Of a stretch of 64,000 nucleotides of DNA, positions 63,778-64,000 are shown piece after piece. This stretch comes from Bacillus sp. SLBN-46 (GTDB lineage: Bacteria > Bacillota > Bacilli > Bacillales > Cytobacillaceae): positions 1,433,001-1,497,000 of the forward strand of contig NZ_JAVIZM010000001.1 in assembly GCF_031453555.1 (NCBI RefSeq). Direction: 5' to 3'. The notes below the pieces were generated by a model that did not search any database, had not been told where the DNA came from, and saw only the letters and a program-made list of their open reading frames with translations. The position numbers and the translations under genes are program-made. Numbering within the stretch: position 1 is the first letter of the stretch; every line of letters starts with the position of its first letter.

Positions 63778-64000
63778 TCTCAATAGTGATATTGGTGAAA
63801 GCTTTGGAGCATTCAAAGTAGGAAATGACGTAGAGGTGTTAAAGTATATCACGTCGGCTAATATAGCCTGTGGTTATCATGCAGGAGACCACAATGTCAT
63901 GTTTGAAACAGTCAGGCTTGCACAAAAAAACGGTGTGAAAATAGGGGCGCATCCAGGATTTCCTGACCTTGCAGGATTCGGCCGCAGGGAGATGAATCTT
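63764..64000 (+). CDS. pxpA: 5-oxoprolinase subunit A (LamB/YcsF family), 5' part
   Basis: 79 codons from ATG 63764 after AGGGGGGAG, open to the right edge. [29 protein letters not shown] and [17 protein letters not shown] are the conserved opening of the YcsF/LamB family. PxpA is part of the ATP-dependent 5-oxoprolinase. It is the second gene of the pxpBA operon here; pxpC would follow outside the window. Confidence 0.92.
   Translation, partial: MKIIDLNSDIGESFGAFKVGNDVEVLKYITSANIACGYHAGDHNVMFETVRLAQKNGVKIGAHPGFPDLAGFGRREMNL

Overview
The window is a 64 kb piece of chromosome from an endospore-forming, low-GC Firmicute of the family Bacillaceae. The grounds are AT-rich sequence, frequent TTG and GTG starts placed by strong AGGAGG-type ribosome binding sites, many sporulation genes (lytH, yunB, yutC-type lipoprotein, yutH, kapB/kapD, yteA) and long gene-order agreement with the Bacillus subtilis suf-yun-yut-yum-yui-kap-yug segment. 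The species cannot be named from sequence reading. There are no rRNA, tRNA, insertion sequences, prophage or CRISPR arrays.

Layout. 1-2.2 kb: end of the suf iron-sulfur operon (sufS fragment, sufU, sufB). 2.2-7.6 kb: yunF-E-D-C-B and the convergent spore peptidase lytH. 7.7-22.2 kb: the yut/yum block with lipA, yutC-yutH, NifU-type yutI, yuzD, yutJ, yuzB, IscA-type yutM, yumC (ferredoxin-NADP reductase) and yumB (NADH dehydrogenase). An EAL-domain phosphodiesterase, a D-2-hydroxyacid dehydrogenase and a Nudix hydrolase sit among them. 22.3-31.8 kb: yuiA-yuiB-yuiC, pepA, menI, kapD/kapB, a cyclophilin lipoprotein, a Cu/Zn-SOD-like lipoprotein, two low-complexity coat-like proteins, an alanyl-tRNA editing protein and small conserved genes. 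32-40 kb: yugI, rocD-rocG, yuzA, yugJ, pgi, yugN and yugO. 40-51 kb: an MFS/winged-helix pair, galU, a membrane glycosylation operon (ykoS-ykoT-gtrA), LysE and amino-acid permease transporters, yteA and a CDF cation transporter. 51-64 kb: accessory-looking genes, namely corA with an unusual leader, a subtilisin-like protease beside an HTH-TPR regulator and its putative signal peptide, a NERD-domain gene bracketed by repeat arrays, pirin, a DHA2 drug exporter, aldose epimerase, aldo/keto reductase, VOC protein, a half-size flavoprotein and the start of the pxpBA oxoprolinase genes.

How the genes fit together. Iron-sulfur assembly (suf, yutI, yutM), an Fe-S enzyme (lipA) and flavin NAD(P)H oxidoreductases (yutJ, yumC, yumB) cluster in the first 22 kb. 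Arginine/ornithine breakdown (rocD-rocG), central carbon metabolism (pgi, galU) and sporulation control (kapB/kapD) follow.

Four points deserve attention. (1) The corA magnesium-transporter leader has a candidate promoter, a 42-codon open frame, an 11-bp inverted repeat and a 13-bp direct repeat arranged as a possible switch on the corA ribosome binding site. (2) A compact RRNPP-like cell-cell signalling cassette (HTH-TPR receptor plus 47-aa exported peptide) lies next to an extracellular protease. (3) A NERD gene is flanked by two arrays of short repeats, both with exact 21-bp spacing. (4) yutJ carries a one-base frameshift in an A6 run, and restoring the frame gives a 355-aa protein.
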